A stretch of 64,000 nucleotides of DNA from Candidatus Anammoxibacter sp. (GTDB taxonomy: Bacteria > Planctomycetota > Brocadiia > Brocadiales > Anammoxibacteraceae). The stretch covers positions 1-64,000 of the forward strand of contig JAIQZQ010000115.1 of assembly GCA_021777105.1 (NCBI GenBank), in the 5' to 3' direction. A program made the translations under genes and the position numbers. Positions 23,991 through 33,535 of the stretch are shown here, in pieces (the stretch's first letter is position 1; each line of letters opens with the position of its first letter). The notes beneath the pieces were generated by a model, which worked only from the letters and a program-made list of their open reading frames with translations, had not been told where the DNA came from and did no database searches.

Positions 23991-25454
23991 ATGGCTTATG
24001 TTAACCTGGCAGTTATGGGTTCTGAAAATAGAGGCATTTTAAGTTGTTATCTTGGCAAATGCCGTGATCTTGTTTCCACTGCGCGGCGTTTTCTATATTC
24101 AATACTCTTCGCTACTTTGTTATTGCTGCCGGCGTGTTTACTTTTAAATTCATATGCCCGGGCGCAATCTGTAATTGCGGCTATTGATGTTGGAAGCCTG
24201 CCCGGCGCATTAGCCGTAAATCCCTCAACAAATCTTGTGTATGTTGTTAACAATGGCGATGAGTCTATAAGTGTAATTGACGGAAAAACAAACCAGGTTG
24301 TTGATACTGTTAATGTAGGTTTTGAACCTGCGGGCATAGGCGTAAACTCCACAACAAACCGCGTATATGTTTCCCGTTTGGATAGCAAGGTTCGCATAAT
24401 AGACGGGGAGACCAACACTGTTGTTACAACTATTACAGTTGGGAGGCAACCTTCCGGCATAGGGGTAAATTCTGTAACAAACCGTATATATGTTAATAAT
24501 ACTAAAGATCTTTCCGTCAGTGTGATAGACGGCAACTCAAACACGGTGGTTCAAACTGTTGATATTAAGAAAATAGGCGCAGAGTTGGAAACAAAGCCCA
24601 CATGGATAGGAGTAAACACATCAACAAATCTTGTATATGTCCCCAATCCCGCCGGCAATGTAGTGCATGTAATAGATGGCAGCGCAAACTCGGTTATCGC
24701 AAATGTTGAAGTTGAAGGGCAACCTTCGGGTATAGGGGTAAATCCCGTAACAAACCGCATATATGTCGTCAATATTACCGGTGATACTATAAGCATAATA
24801 GAAGGAAGCGCAAATTCGGTAATTGGGACTGTTTCGATGGGGGGGGCTCCTCAATCGGTTCCCGCAGGCGCAAGTGTAAATCCGGCAACAAACAGTGTGT
24901 ATGTTACCGGTAATTCCAATAAAGTAAGCGTAATAGACGGCTCAACAAATTTAGTGACCCAAACTGTTAAAGTTGGGTCCGGCTCCTCCGGCGTATGTGT
25001 AAATCCCGCAACCGGCCGTGTATATGTTGTTAATGTCAATGACAATACTGTCAGTGTAATCGATATGTCTAAGACAAGTTCTTCATGCGCGTCATCCGTG
25101 TTGCTTGATGATAATGAAAGTTTGGATGATCTGAGAACATTCAGGGACGGTATACTATCTAAAAACTTGACAGGCCTTGGTTTAATCAAACTATATTACA
25201 AACACTCGGCGGAAGTAACGAGGATATTAGAGTCTGACCCGAAACTGAAATCAAGGGCGGCTGATGCTTTAAAAGAACTGGTAGTTATTATTAAAGGGAC
25301 TTCATCTGATGATTCAGTTGTTGATGTGGTTAACCACTCAATTCCAGCTTGGTTAGAGAAGGATGTTAACGCATTGTTTGATGAGATATCTATGTTAGGC
25401 TCTGAAGCTCTTAAGGATGCAATCAGGAAATCAAGGGCGTCGTTATATGAATAA
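23991..25454 (+). CDS. Exported YVTN beta-propeller repeat protein
   Basis: ATG 23991 is preceded by a near-perfect AAGGAGG, giving 487 residues. A long N-terminal segment (about 35-60, SILFATLLLLPACLLL ... ARA) is a signal peptide or anchor; the LPAC sequence could also be a lipobox, with Cys near 50. About seven propeller blades of roughly 42 residues follow (60-360), each with GIGVNxxTNRxYV and VIDGxxNxV signatures. The last 110 residues are helical and hydrophilic. YVTN propellers are binding scaffolds on the cell surface or in the periplasm; no ligand can be named. The adjacent phosphatase/kinase gene converges with only 15 bases between stops. Confidence 0.85.
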   Translation: MAYVNLAVMGSENRGILSCYLGKCRDLVSTARRFLYSILFATLLLLPACLLLNSYARAQSVIAAIDVGSLPGALAVNPSTNLVYVVNNGDESISVIDGKTNQVVDTVNVGFEPAGIGVNSTTNRVYVSRLDSKVRIIDGETNTVVTTITVGRQPSGIGVNSVTNRIYVNNTKDLSVSVIDGNSNTVVQTVDIKKIGAELETKPTWIGVNTSTNLVYVPNPAGNVVHVIDGSANSVIANVEVEGQPSGIGVNPVTNRIYVVNITGDTISIIEGSANSVIGTVSMGGAPQSVPAGASVNPATNSVYVTGNSNKVSVIDGSTNLVTQTVKVGSGSSGVCVNPATGRVYVVNVNDNTVSVIDMSKTSSSCASSVLLDDNESLDDLRTFRDGILSKNLTGLGLIKLYYKHSAEVTRILESDPKLKSRAADALKELVVIIKGTSSDDSVVDVVNHSIPAWLEKDVNALFDEISMLGSEALKDAIRKSRASLYE

Positions 25455-25469
25455 AATAAAATTACAAAT

Positions 25470-26750
25470 TTAAACACAGGCGAATGTTAGTATTACGCCT
25501 GTGGCTATTGGTATTATCAGGTTATCCATTGATTTTATAGGAAACGATTCGATTATGCACGCTGCAAACGCGGCTGCAAGGGATATGGGCCATGGGAAAT
25601 GTAATGCGGCGCAGAAGAGGGCGACTACAAAAAAAGCCATGGAGCCTTCTATAGATTTTTTTCTATTATAAAATAGTTTATGTTTTCCATATTGTTTGCC
25701 TATCAGTGCCGCTGCGCTGTCGGCAAACGCTACGGTCCAGATAGAGGTAAACGCCACGTTTGGTTGGAAAAATAGCATTGACGTTACAATGCCCAGGGCT
25801 AAAGTCACGGGCGCAAACGATATGGCGCGCGTCTCTTCGTTGCGGATTGAGGCTTGTGTGATTTTGTTTATGACAGGCATGCTTATGCCGTTTGTCCGGA
25901 GGAATTCCGAGAAGAGGAATATAAACGTCGTTAAAACTATTAACAGGGCTATAATATTGAAAAGAGCTTCAGGAGCAAATGGGATAAACGCCGCGCAACT
26001 GTGAAAAAACTTGCGGACTATTTCATGTTTTTTTGAAGAAAGCTCTCTCCTTTTTAAATCAAGGCTTAAAAAGGACGAATCAAGCCTGCCGTCTTCTCTA
26101 TCGATCATTTCCAGTGATTCCGCAAGATTATCGCTGTCTATAAGGTATTTAGCCTTTTTTCTGATAACGTGGTCGGAGTGCACGCCGATGCTTACACGCG
26201 CCATTTTCATGATTTCGAGGTTGTTTCGATCGTCGGCAATAATAACCGTGTCGTTCCAGGTGATATTTTTCTCGTCCAGTATGTCTTGAATTATTTTTGC
26301 CTTGCCGTATAAAAAAGCGTGTCCGCCTGTGATTTTGCCGGTGAGGCGGCCGTTTTTAACTTCGATATTTATGCCGGAGTGGTAGTCTGCGTTTAAGATT
26401 GAGCATAAATCGTTGACTAGAAAGTCGGGGACGCCGCTGCTCACAATGGCGACTTCATACCCTCTCTTTTTTAAAGCCGCCAGGGTCTCTTTTGCGTGCT
26501 CGGCGATTGTCATTGTGTTGTAAACCGCCAGCATGTCCTTAAGCTTTATACCTTTGAACTCTTTATACACATATTTAATAAACCTGCGCGCGCTAAACCT
26601 GCCGGCGTCAAACAAAACGCTGAAACACGCCACTTTTATGAACACGACCAATCCTGTAGACCTGGCGATTTGCAGTATAAACTGTTTTTTGAATATTACG
26701 CCGTCTAAATCAAAGACTACGAGTTTGCCGCCGATATTTTTTGTTTCCAT
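25470..26750 (-). CDS. HAD phosphatase fused to a membrane CTP-dependent polyprenol kinase-like domain
   Basis: The 426 residues have two parts. Residues 8-215 are a HAD-superfamily phosphatase of the SerB-like type: FDLDGVIF with nucleophile D14 and acid D16, IVSSGVPDF as motif II, and TVIIADDRNNLEIM as motif IV. Residues 240-426 carry several membrane helices and the signature FADSAAALIGKQYGK, then KKSIEGSMAF. That signature marks the phytol/dolichol kinase and Dgk1 branch of CTP-dependent membrane kinases. A membrane lipid-alcohol kinase tethered to a soluble phosphatase suggests isoprenoid-alcohol or lipid phosphate turnover. The substrate is unknown; hopanoid synthesis nearby may be coincidence. 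Confidence 0.8.
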   Translation of the reverse strand: METKNIGGKLVVFDLDGVIFKKQFILQIARSTGLVVFIKVACFSVLFDAGRFSARRFIKYVYKEFKGIKLKDMLAVYNTMTIAEHAKETLAALKKRGYEVAIVSSGVPDFLVNDLCSILNADYHSGINIEVKNGRLTGKITGGHAFLYGKAKIIQDILDEKNITWNDTVIIADDRNNLEIMKMARVSIGVHSDHVIRKKAKYLIDSDNLAESLEMIDREDGRLDSSFLSLDLKRRELSSKKHEIVRKFFHSCAAFIPFAPEALFNIIALLIVLTTFIFLFSEFLRTNGISMPVINKITQASIRNEETRAISFAPVTLALGIVTSMLFFQPNVAFTSIWTVAFADSAAALIGKQYGKHKLFYNRKKSIEGSMAFFVVALFCAALHFPWPISLAAAFAACIIESFPIKSMDNLIIPIATGVILTFACV

Positions 26751-27324
26751 ATTTATAAAGTGAAAAAATCAAAAGCGGTTAGCGCCACGAAGACACAAAG
26801 ACACTAAGAAAAGCAATAAAAGCTGAAAGCTAAACAAACCACAGATTTCATGGATTACACAGATAAAAACCAAAAGCTAAAAGCAAAAGCGCGCCCACGA
26901 AATAACACGAAAAAGAGCATAAAAGCAAATAAACCACGGATTACACAGATAATAACCACGAATTAAAAGCTAATTTCAAACAATTGAACACGGAATGGCG
27001 AATTATGAAGTAAAAGCAAAAGCGCATAAACCTGTAATTATAACTAATACCCACAAATTAAAAACGGAAAGCAAAAGCTAAAAGAATTTTTTGCCGTATA
27101 TCCACCGGCGTTTATCATGCTATCATTTCCCGTCATTTGGTTACAAGCTCTTTTATCCCCTCCGAGGATAACAATAAGTAAAAGCAAAAAGACCCATGCT
27201 GTTATCCTGTGTCTTTTTGCTTAACTCAAGTTTATATTGAACAAAGCCGTATTTTCTTGTATATTCACATTTTCTTTAAATTTCAATTAAAATCATAGAA
27301 TTTATTATTTAGAGGCCCACGATT
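26751..27324. repeat. Intergenic low-complexity repeats
   Basis: This 574-base gap has no gene. It is filled with degenerate units of the types CACGGATTACACAGAT, CCACGAAATAACACGAAA and AAAAGCAAAAGCG, which also occur at 42.6-42.8 and 43.7-43.8 kb. The right end holds the hairpin listed separately. Confidence 0.6.
27182..27222. terminator. Hairpin with 12-bp stem upstream of purH
   Basis: AAGCAAAAAGAC (27182-27193) pairs perfectly with GTCTTTTTGCTT (27211-27222). The A-rich and T-rich arms make it usable as an intrinsic terminator in either direction. It lies about 100 bases before purH. It could insulate purH from minus-strand transcription or act as a leader element. Confidence 0.5.
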
Positions 27325-28920
27325 ATGGAAAAGATTAAAACCGCGCTGGTAAGCGTATCGGACAAAACAGGAATTGATGAATTTGCCATGGAGTTAAGCA
27401 AGCTTGGCGTCAAGATTATATCAACGGGCGGCACGGCGAAACAGTTGATGAACAGCGGCGTTAAGGTTGTTGAGATCTCGGAACACACGGGGTTTCCAGA
27501 GATGCTTGACGGCAGGGTAAAAACTTTGCATCCAAAGATACACGGCGGCCTTCTGGCCGTGAGGTCGAACGAGGCCCATGTTAAAGCGATGGAGGAGCAC
27601 GGCATTACGGGCATTGAGCTTGTTGTTGTAAACCTTTACCCTTTTGAGAAGACTATTCAAAAGCCGGGTGTTTCCCTTGAGGAGGTGATTGAAAATATTG
27701 ATATCGGCGGGCCTTCCATGATCAGGTCGGCCGCAAAAAACCATAAATTTGTGGCCGTGGTTTGTGATCCTGGCGATTACTGCTCAATTATAGAGGAGTT
27801 AAAGTCAAACGGTTGCGCGCTTTCGGACGATTTCCGTTTCAGGTTGGCGGTTAAGGCGTTTAACAGGACGTATCGTTACGACCGCGTTATCGCTAAATAC
27901 TTAGGGGCTTTACCGCAATTCGCAGACAAAGAGGGCGGAGCCATGCCGGTGGATATATCAATAGACATGGAGATGAAACAGGAGCTTCGATACGGGGAGA
28001 ACCCCCATCAAATGGCCTCTTTTTATGTGGACAAAAGCGTTAATGAGCCTTGCGTGGCAAACGCCGAGGTTTTGGGCGGCAAAAAACTTTCTTTTAACAA
28101 TATTATAGATCTAAACGCGGCGTGGGAAATCGTGTGCGAGTTTGATAAACCCGCGGCTATTGTTATTAAACACACAAATCCATGCGGAGCCGCTTTTGCC
28201 GCGGATTTGGCCACGGCTTTTGCAAAAGCTTATGAGGGCGATCCCGTCTCGGCCTTTGGATGCATACTCGGCTTTAACAGAAAGGTGGATGTGGCGACCG
28301 CCGAGAAGATAACCGAGCCGAATCATTTTGTGGAGGCGATAATCGCCCCTGATTATGAGGAAGAGGCGGTAAATATATTAACAACCAAGAGGAAATGGGG
28401 CGAAAATCTTCGTTTGTTAAAAACAGGCGCTTCAGCAAATGCATCGTCAATGGATAAGACTGCTTTTGATATGAAAAAGGTGGGTGGCGGTTTGCTTGTG
28501 CAGGAGAGAAACCTTGAGGTTTATGAAGATGGTAAGCTTGAGTTTGTGACCAATTGCAATGCGCCGTCAAAAGATATTGTGGATGACTTGAAATTTGCGT
28601 TTATAATTTGCAAACATGTAAAATCAAACAGCATTGTGCTGGCTAAAGACGGGGCCGTCACCGGTGTGGGCGCGGGGCAAATGAGCAGGGTTGACTCCGC
28701 TGAACTTGCAATCAAAAAGGCGGGGGATAAAGCAAAAGGTTCGGTTATGGCGTCCGACGCGTTCTTCCCGTTTAGGGACACTATTGATCTTATGGGCAAG
28801 GCCGGCGTAACTGCGGTTATACAGCCGGGCGGGTCTAAAAGGGATGACGAGGCTATTGAGGCCGCAAATGAGCACGGCATAGCAATGGCGTTTACCGGGA
28901 TAAGACATTTTAAACATTAG
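27325..28920 (+). CDS. purH: Bifunctional AICAR formyltransferase / IMP cyclohydrolase
   Basis: PurH catalyses the last two steps of de novo IMP synthesis: formylation of AICAR with 10-formyl-THF, then ring closure. The 531 residues are full length. The N-terminal IMP cyclohydrolase domain shows ALVSVSDKTGI, STGGTAKQL and GRVKTLHPKIHGG. The transformylase domain (about 200-531) shows RYGENPHQ, VIKHTNPCGAA with the catalytic KH pair, and VIQPGGSKRDDE near the C-terminus. AGAGG precedes the ATG. trpF follows after 37 bases, possibly co-transcribed although in a different pathway. Confidence 0.97.
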   Translation: MEKIKTALVSVSDKTGIDEFAMELSKLGVKIISTGGTAKQLMNSGVKVVEISEHTGFPEMLDGRVKTLHPKIHGGLLAVRSNEAHVKAMEEHGITGIELVVVNLYPFEKTIQKPGVSLEEVIENIDIGGPSMIRSAAKNHKFVAVVCDPGDYCSIIEELKSNGCALSDDFRFRLAVKAFNRTYRYDRVIAKYLGALPQFADKEGGAMPVDISIDMEMKQELRYGENPHQMASFYVDKSVNEPCVANAEVLGGKKLSFNNIIDLNAAWEIVCEFDKPAAIVIKHTNPCGAAFAADLATAFAKAYEGDPVSAFGCILGFNRKVDVATAEKITEPNHFVEAIIAPDYEEEAVNILTTKRKWGENLRLLKTGASANASSMDKTAFDMKKVGGGLLVQERNLEVYEDGKLEFVTNCNAPSKDIVDDLKFAFIICKHVKSNSIVLAKDGAVTGVGAGQMSRVDSAELAIKKAGDKAKGSVMASDAFFPFRDTIDLMGKAGVTAVIQPGGSKRDDEAIEAANEHGIAMAFTGIRHFKH

Positions 28921-28957
28921 AGGGCTAAGAGCTGAGGGGTGAAGTCGGAAGGTATAT

Positions 28958-29593
28958 ATGGTTAGAGTTAAGATTTGCGGGATTACAAATATTGCCGACG
29001 CGGAGGATGCTGCGTATTTGGGGGCGGACGCGCTTGGTTTTGTGTTTGCTGAAAGCCCGAGGAGGATTTCAAAGGAAGGGGCAAGGGCGATTATAAATGA
29101 GCTGCCGCCTTTTGTGACCTGCGTTGGGCTTTTTGTTGATGAGGAGATCAATAAGGTTGCCGATATTTGCGGATTTTGCAATATTCACGCCATTCAGTTT
29201 CATGGAAATGAGACGCAGCAGTATTTAGACAACTTCTCAAATTATAAAATAATAAAAGCGTTCAGAATACGCGACAAGCGCGACTTGTTAAAAATAAACG
29301 ATTTTAACGCGGATGCTTACCTGCTTGACAGCTATACAAAAGGCAAAATGGGCGGCACGGGCAAGAGTTTTAACTGGGAGCTTGTAAACGAGGCGGAGTC
29401 ATGCGGGGTAAGCCGCGAGAAAATTCGTAAATTTATAATTGCGGGCGGTTTAAACCCTGAAAATGCGGCGAAAGCCGCTCAAATGACTAAACCGTACGGG
29501 GTTGACACTTCTTCAGGAGTCGAGGCAAGCCCCGGCATTAAGGATAAGAATCTAATAAAGGCCTTTATAAATAATGTAAAGACTGAGGCATAA
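28958..29593 (+). CDS. trpF: Phosphoribosylanthranilate isomerase
   Basis: TrpF performs the Amadori rearrangement of phosphoribosylanthranilate in tryptophan synthesis. The 211-residue TIM barrel has VKICGITN with the catalytic Cys near residue 6, GFVFAESPRRI, the catalytic Asp in AYLLDSYTKGK, the phosphate-binding FIIAGGLNPEN, and GVDTSSGVEASPGIKD at the end. Length is standard. A weak GGAAGG precedes the ATG. No other trp gene is present in the window, so tryptophan genes are dispersed in this genome. Confidence 0.95.
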   Translation: MVRVKICGITNIADAEDAAYLGADALGFVFAESPRRISKEGARAIINELPPFVTCVGLFVDEEINKVADICGFCNIHAIQFHGNETQQYLDNFSNYKIIKAFRIRDKRDLLKINDFNADAYLLDSYTKGKMGGTGKSFNWELVNEAESCGVSREKIRKFIIAGGLNPENAAKAAQMTKPYGVDTSSGVEASPGIKDKNLIKAFINNVKTEA

Positions 29594-30001
29594 ATGAGGT
29601 CATAGGCGATTAATAGTTTACCTTTTTGCGGCTCGCTATAAAAAGCTTGTGTGTTTATAAACTATATAAACGTTTATCTTGAGGCGCGTAAAGAAACAAC
29701 CTGGACTTTTTTACTTTCATTTTCAGGCCGGCTTTACCCTACTTTCAATCGCCGAATCCTTAACTCTGCTATGGTTGCGCATCCGATTTGACTCAATCAT
29801 GTTGAACAAATTCAACTCAAATCTGAAGGCAAAAAAGACCAGATTATTGCTTTCCGAACCCTTAATACCTTTTTTCTGTTTATTTGGTTCTTTTTTCTTG
29901 AAAACGCGGCATAAATTTGGTATTAATGTTAAGCATTTTTACCGAATTTTGTATTCTATCTTATAAATTTTCTAGAATTTATAATGAAAAAGGGGTTTTA
30001 G
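29594..30001. other. Gap between trpF and shc
   Basis: 408 bases without a supported gene. A short plus-strand open frame (29679-29966) has no Shine-Dalgarno sequence or protein-like composition. The right end is AT-rich and carries AGGGG before the shc ATG, so the shc promoter is probably here. Confidence 0.4.
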
Positions 30002-32056
30002 ATGAAATATCTTTTAGATTTTTTTGAAAAGATCAGCACAAAATTGCAAAAATTTAACGGCAACACAAATCATGAGTTGTTTGACACGATGACTGACGAT
30101 TTGAGCCTTGATATTAATAACGGTGGGCGATTTGTTGAAGAAAAACAACCTGTAAATTTTGAGGATGAGGTTGAAAGGGTTGTTCATAAAACACAGAGAT
30201 ACCTTTTAAGCGTTCAAAACCATGTGGATGGCCACTGGTACGGCGAACTTGAGGCCGACGCCAGTTTAACGGCGGAATACCTGATGTTGATGCATTTTGT
30301 GGGAAGACTTGATCCTGAAAAAGAGAAAAAAGCTCTAAATTTCATTTTAAACAAACAGTTGCCTGACGGTGGCTGGAACATTTATTATGGAGGGCCAAGC
30401 GAGATTAGCGTCTCGGTTAAGGCCTATTTCGTAATGAAACTGGCCGGGTACGGCGATGACCACCCAAAGATGATAAAGGCCAGGGAATGCATTCTAAAAC
30501 TTGGCGGGTTAATGGAGTGCAACTGTTTTACAAAGATATATTTAGCTATCTTTGGGCATTTTGACTGGCGAGGGGTGCCGACTGTGCCGGTCGAAATGAT
30601 CGTATTTCCTCGCTTTTTCTACTTTAACCTCAATGAAATCTCATACTGGTCAAGAAGCATTGTAATCCCCCTTTCAATTATCACCGCTAAAAAACCAAGC
30701 CATTCGCTGGGAGACAATATTTCACTGGATGAATTATATGTTGTCCCAAGAGACAAAGTTAGCTACAGGATGAAACGCGACGATGGAAAACTCACATGGA
30801 GAAACCTGTTTATCGGTGTAGCTGATCTATTTAAAAGGTATGAAAAGGCTCCAATTAAATTTATACGCAACATAGCTATAGAACACTCTGAAAGATGGGT
30901 GAATGATCATCTGAAAAAGACGGATGGATTAGGCGCTATTTGGCCTGCTATGGTAAACACTGTTGTCGCTATGAAATGTTTGGGGTATGAAAAAAGCAAT
31001 CCTGAGGCTTATGACAAAGCCATTAATGAAATTGAAAAGCTTGCAGTAATTAATAAGACTGAGCTTAATATACAGCCTTGTGTGTCTCCTGTTTGGGATA
31101 CTGCATGGTCGTCGCTTGCGCTTATTGAGTCCGGTGTGCAGGGTAGCCACCCTGCTTTGATAAAGACTGGCGAATGGTTGCTAAAGAAAGAGGTGCGCGA
31201 TCCGGGCGATTGGCAGCATAAGAACCCGCATGTTGAGCCGAGTGGCTGGTATTTCCAGTACGCTAATGAATTTTTTCCAGATGTTGACGACAGCGCGGTT
31301 GTTTTAATGTCGTTGCAGAACATCTCAATGCCTGCGGACAGCGGCAAGGAAGAGGTTATATTAAGGGCGTTGCGATGGATACTTGGCATGCAAAATGACG
31401 ATGGAGGATGGGCGTCATTTGATAGAAATAATAATAGAACTGTATTTGACCACATTCCTTTTGCGGATTGGGCTGCGCTGCTTGATCCAAGCACTAGCGA
31501 TATAACGGGCCGTTGCCTTGATATTATGGGCAGGCTTGGGTTTGAAAAAGACCATGCGGTTGCCGCTAAAGCGATAAATTACCTTAAGAGCGAACAGGAA
31601 GAGGACGGCTCATGGTTTGGAAGATGGGGAGTTAATTACATTTACGGCACTTGGTCTGTTTTAACAGGTTTGTCGTATATAGGCGAGGATATGTCTTCTG
31701 ATTATGTGCGAAAATCCCTTAAATGGTTAAAAAGTGTTCAAAACAGCGACGGGGGGTGGGGTGAATCGTGCAAATCGTATGAAGACCCAAACCTGAAAGC
31801 CATTGGGCCGAGCACTCCGTCTCAAACCGCGTGGGCGCTTTTAGGCTTGCTTGCCGCTAATGAGTGGCAATGCGAAACTGTGCGAAACGGCATAAAATAT
31901 CTAGTAGAGAATCAAAATAGCGATGGAACATGGACGGATAAAGAATATACCGGCACAGGTTTCCCCACTGTTTTTTATCTAAAATATCATATGTACCCGA
32001 AATATTTCCCATTGCTGGCTTTAGGCAAGTACAGAAAGTTGTCTAAAGGCGAGTAA
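30002..32056 (+). CDS. shc: Squalene-hopene cyclase
   Basis: SHC cyclises squalene to hopene or diplopterol, the committed step to hopanoids, as a monotopic inner-membrane enzyme. The 684 residues include the catalytic-acid motif DVDD at 427-430 and multiple QW repeats (QxxDGGW-type: QLPDGGW, QNDDGGWASFD, QEEDGSWFGRWG, QNSDGGWGES, QNSDGTW). The first 60 residues are a variable extension. AGGGG lies six bases before the ATG. No hpn genes for side-chain addition are adjacent, so it is a stand-alone gene here. Confidence 0.95.
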   Translation: MKYLLDFFEKISTKLQKFNGNTNHELFDTMTDDLSLDINNGGRFVEEKQPVNFEDEVERVVHKTQRYLLSVQNHVDGHWYGELEADASLTAEYLMLMHFVGRLDPEKEKKALNFILNKQLPDGGWNIYYGGPSEISVSVKAYFVMKLAGYGDDHPKMIKARECILKLGGLMECNCFTKIYLAIFGHFDWRGVPTVPVEMIVFPRFFYFNLNEISYWSRSIVIPLSIITAKKPSHSLGDNISLDELYVVPRDKVSYRMKRDDGKLTWRNLFIGVADLFKRYEKAPIKFIRNIAIEHSERWVNDHLKKTDGLGAIWPAMVNTVVAMKCLGYEKSNPEAYDKAINEIEKLAVINKTELNIQPCVSPVWDTAWSSLALIESGVQGSHPALIKTGEWLLKKEVRDPGDWQHKNPHVEPSGWYFQYANEFFPDVDDSAVVLMSLQNISMPADSGKEEVILRALRWILGMQNDDGGWASFDRNNNRTVFDHIPFADWAALLDPSTSDITGRCLDIMGRLGFEKDHAVAAKAINYLKSEQEEDGSWFGRWGVNYIYGTWSVLTGLSYIGEDMSSDYVRKSLKWLKSVQNSDGGWGESCKSYEDPNLKAIGPSTPSQTAWALLGLLAANEWQCETVRNGIKYLVENQNSDGTWTDKEYTGTGFPTVFYLKYHMYPKYFPLLALGKYRKLSKGE

Positions 32057-32084
32057 CAGGCGGAAATGTGGTTGTATAGTCAGG

Positions 32085-32249
32085 TAAATCAGGTTTTTGA
32101 AAAACAATATTTACGTATTGTTATATTCAACCGCAATGAAATAAAACCCTAAAGGGTAAATTCCAACAATACCATGCTGCCGGAGTTAAGGCTTTAGCCT
32201 TTTATTCATTGACTGATTTTGAAAACCTAATGATTTTTAGTATATAAAC
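32085..32249 (-). mobile_element. MITE-like element of about 165 bp, copy 2
   Basis: Reverse complement of 10102-10267 with about 90 percent identity by eye, including the inverted ends and the internal AAGGCTTTAGCCTT stem. A second stem (CCCTAAAGGG) is clearer in this copy. It lies just downstream of shc. The rest of the 32057-32469 gap has no gene. Confidence 0.75.
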
Positions 32250-32469
32250 AATAGCGGGCTCCGCCCGCTTCTGGGCTCAACTAAAAGCTATAATGTTGTT
32301 ATTGGAGTTTTTAGATTGGCATGCAATGACGAACGCTGTTTGCGTTTGAAAATAACACGCATTAAATGGCTTGATGAAAATGATTTTGCCGGCTTTTTGC
32401 CGGTATAAAATCTATGGAATGGACTATCTCTTCTTCTTCCCGCAGTGAAACGCCTACTTTTTGTCTTCT

Positions 32470-33531
32470 TTAAAACGCGCCCTGGAATTTCAGGAAAATT
32501 TCTTTATCCGTGGCATATTTTGTGGCTTCGCCGAAATCTATTACTCGTGTTTTAACAAATTCCATAATAGATTGATCCATGGTCTGCATGCCTTCCTTCT
32601 TGCCTGTTTGTATAGACGAGAATATTTGATGGCTTTTTCCTTCGCGAATCAGGTTTGAAATCGGCGAAGTGCAAAACATTATTTCATGCGCCGCTACCCG
32701 TCCGTCATCGGTTTTTGTGCTTAAAAGTTGTTGAGAGATAACCCCGCGTAAAACTTGCGAAAGCATTATTCGTATCTGGTTTTGATGATCGGCAGGGAAC
32801 ACATCCACCAATCTGTCAAGGGTGGAAGACGCGCTGTTTGTATGCAGCGTTGAAAATACAAGGTGACCTGTTTCTGCCGCGGTTATGGCCATTTGAATAG
32901 TCTCAAGGTCGCGCATCTCTCCGATTAATATAATATCCGGATCTTCCCTTAAAGTGGCTCTTAACGCGGAAGCAAATGAATTTGTGTGAGCGCCGACTTC
33001 GCGATGCGTAATTAAACTTTTATGATTTTTATGAACAAACTCAATCGGGTCTTCTATGGTTATAATATGACAATCGCGATTTTTGTTTATATAATCAATT
33101 AACGCCGCTAATGTTGTTGATTTTCCGCTGCCTGTAGGTCCGGTCACCAGTACCAAACCTTGATCCATATTGGCGAATTCGGTGAGAATTTTAGGCAGGT
33201 TTAGATTTTCAAGGGGGATAATATCGCTTGGAATAACTCTGAACACCGCCCCTAACCCGTCCATAAATTTAAGAAAGTTTACTCTGAATCTGCTTGTTCC
33301 TGGAATTTCATAGGCAAAATCCAGCTCCTTTTTTTCGTCAAAAACGGCTTTTTTCTCATCGTTCAGGATTTCGTATAAATATTCGCAATTGTCTCCCGGC
33401 TCTGCGCTATTCTCGTCAAGGTTTCTTAGTTTTCCATGTATGCGCACTTTTGGCGGAAGGCCTGCGCGCAAATGCAGATCAGACGCTCCGCATTCAACGG
33501 TTTTCTTTAATAATTCTTCTATTTTAGACAT
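32470..33531 (-). CDS. pilT: PilT-type retraction ATPase
   Basis: PilT hexamers power pilus retraction at the cytoplasmic face of the inner membrane. The 353 residues show the PilT N-terminus (ECGASDLHLRAG), Walker A GPTGSGKST at 131-139, the Asp box (IITIEDPIEFVHKN), Walker B (DIILIGEMRD) and the His box (ETGHLVFSTLHTNSA). Its C-terminus is family-like (MQTMDQSI) but lacks a clear AIRNLIRE motif, so PilU-like behaviour is possible. It is the last gene of a seven-gene minus-strand operon, four bases after gspF. Confidence 0.93.
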   Translation of the reverse strand: MSKIEELLKKTVECGASDLHLRAGLPPKVRIHGKLRNLDENSAEPGDNCEYLYEILNDEKKAVFDEKKELDFAYEIPGTSRFRVNFLKFMDGLGAVFRVIPSDIIPLENLNLPKILTEFANMDQGLVLVTGPTGSGKSTTLAALIDYINKNRDCHIITIEDPIEFVHKNHKSLITHREVGAHTNSFASALRATLREDPDIILIGEMRDLETIQMAITAAETGHLVFSTLHTNSASSTLDRLVDVFPADHQNQIRIMLSQVLRGVISQQLLSTKTDDGRVAAHEIMFCTSPISNLIREGKSHQIFSSIQTGKKEGMQTMDQSIMEFVKTRVIDFGEATKYATDKEIFLKFQGAF

Positions 33532-33535
33532 ATTA

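Noticed and set aside
29679..29966. 95-codon plus-strand frame between trpF and shc
   Set aside because: No Shine-Dalgarno sequence, irregular composition and no protein-like pattern.
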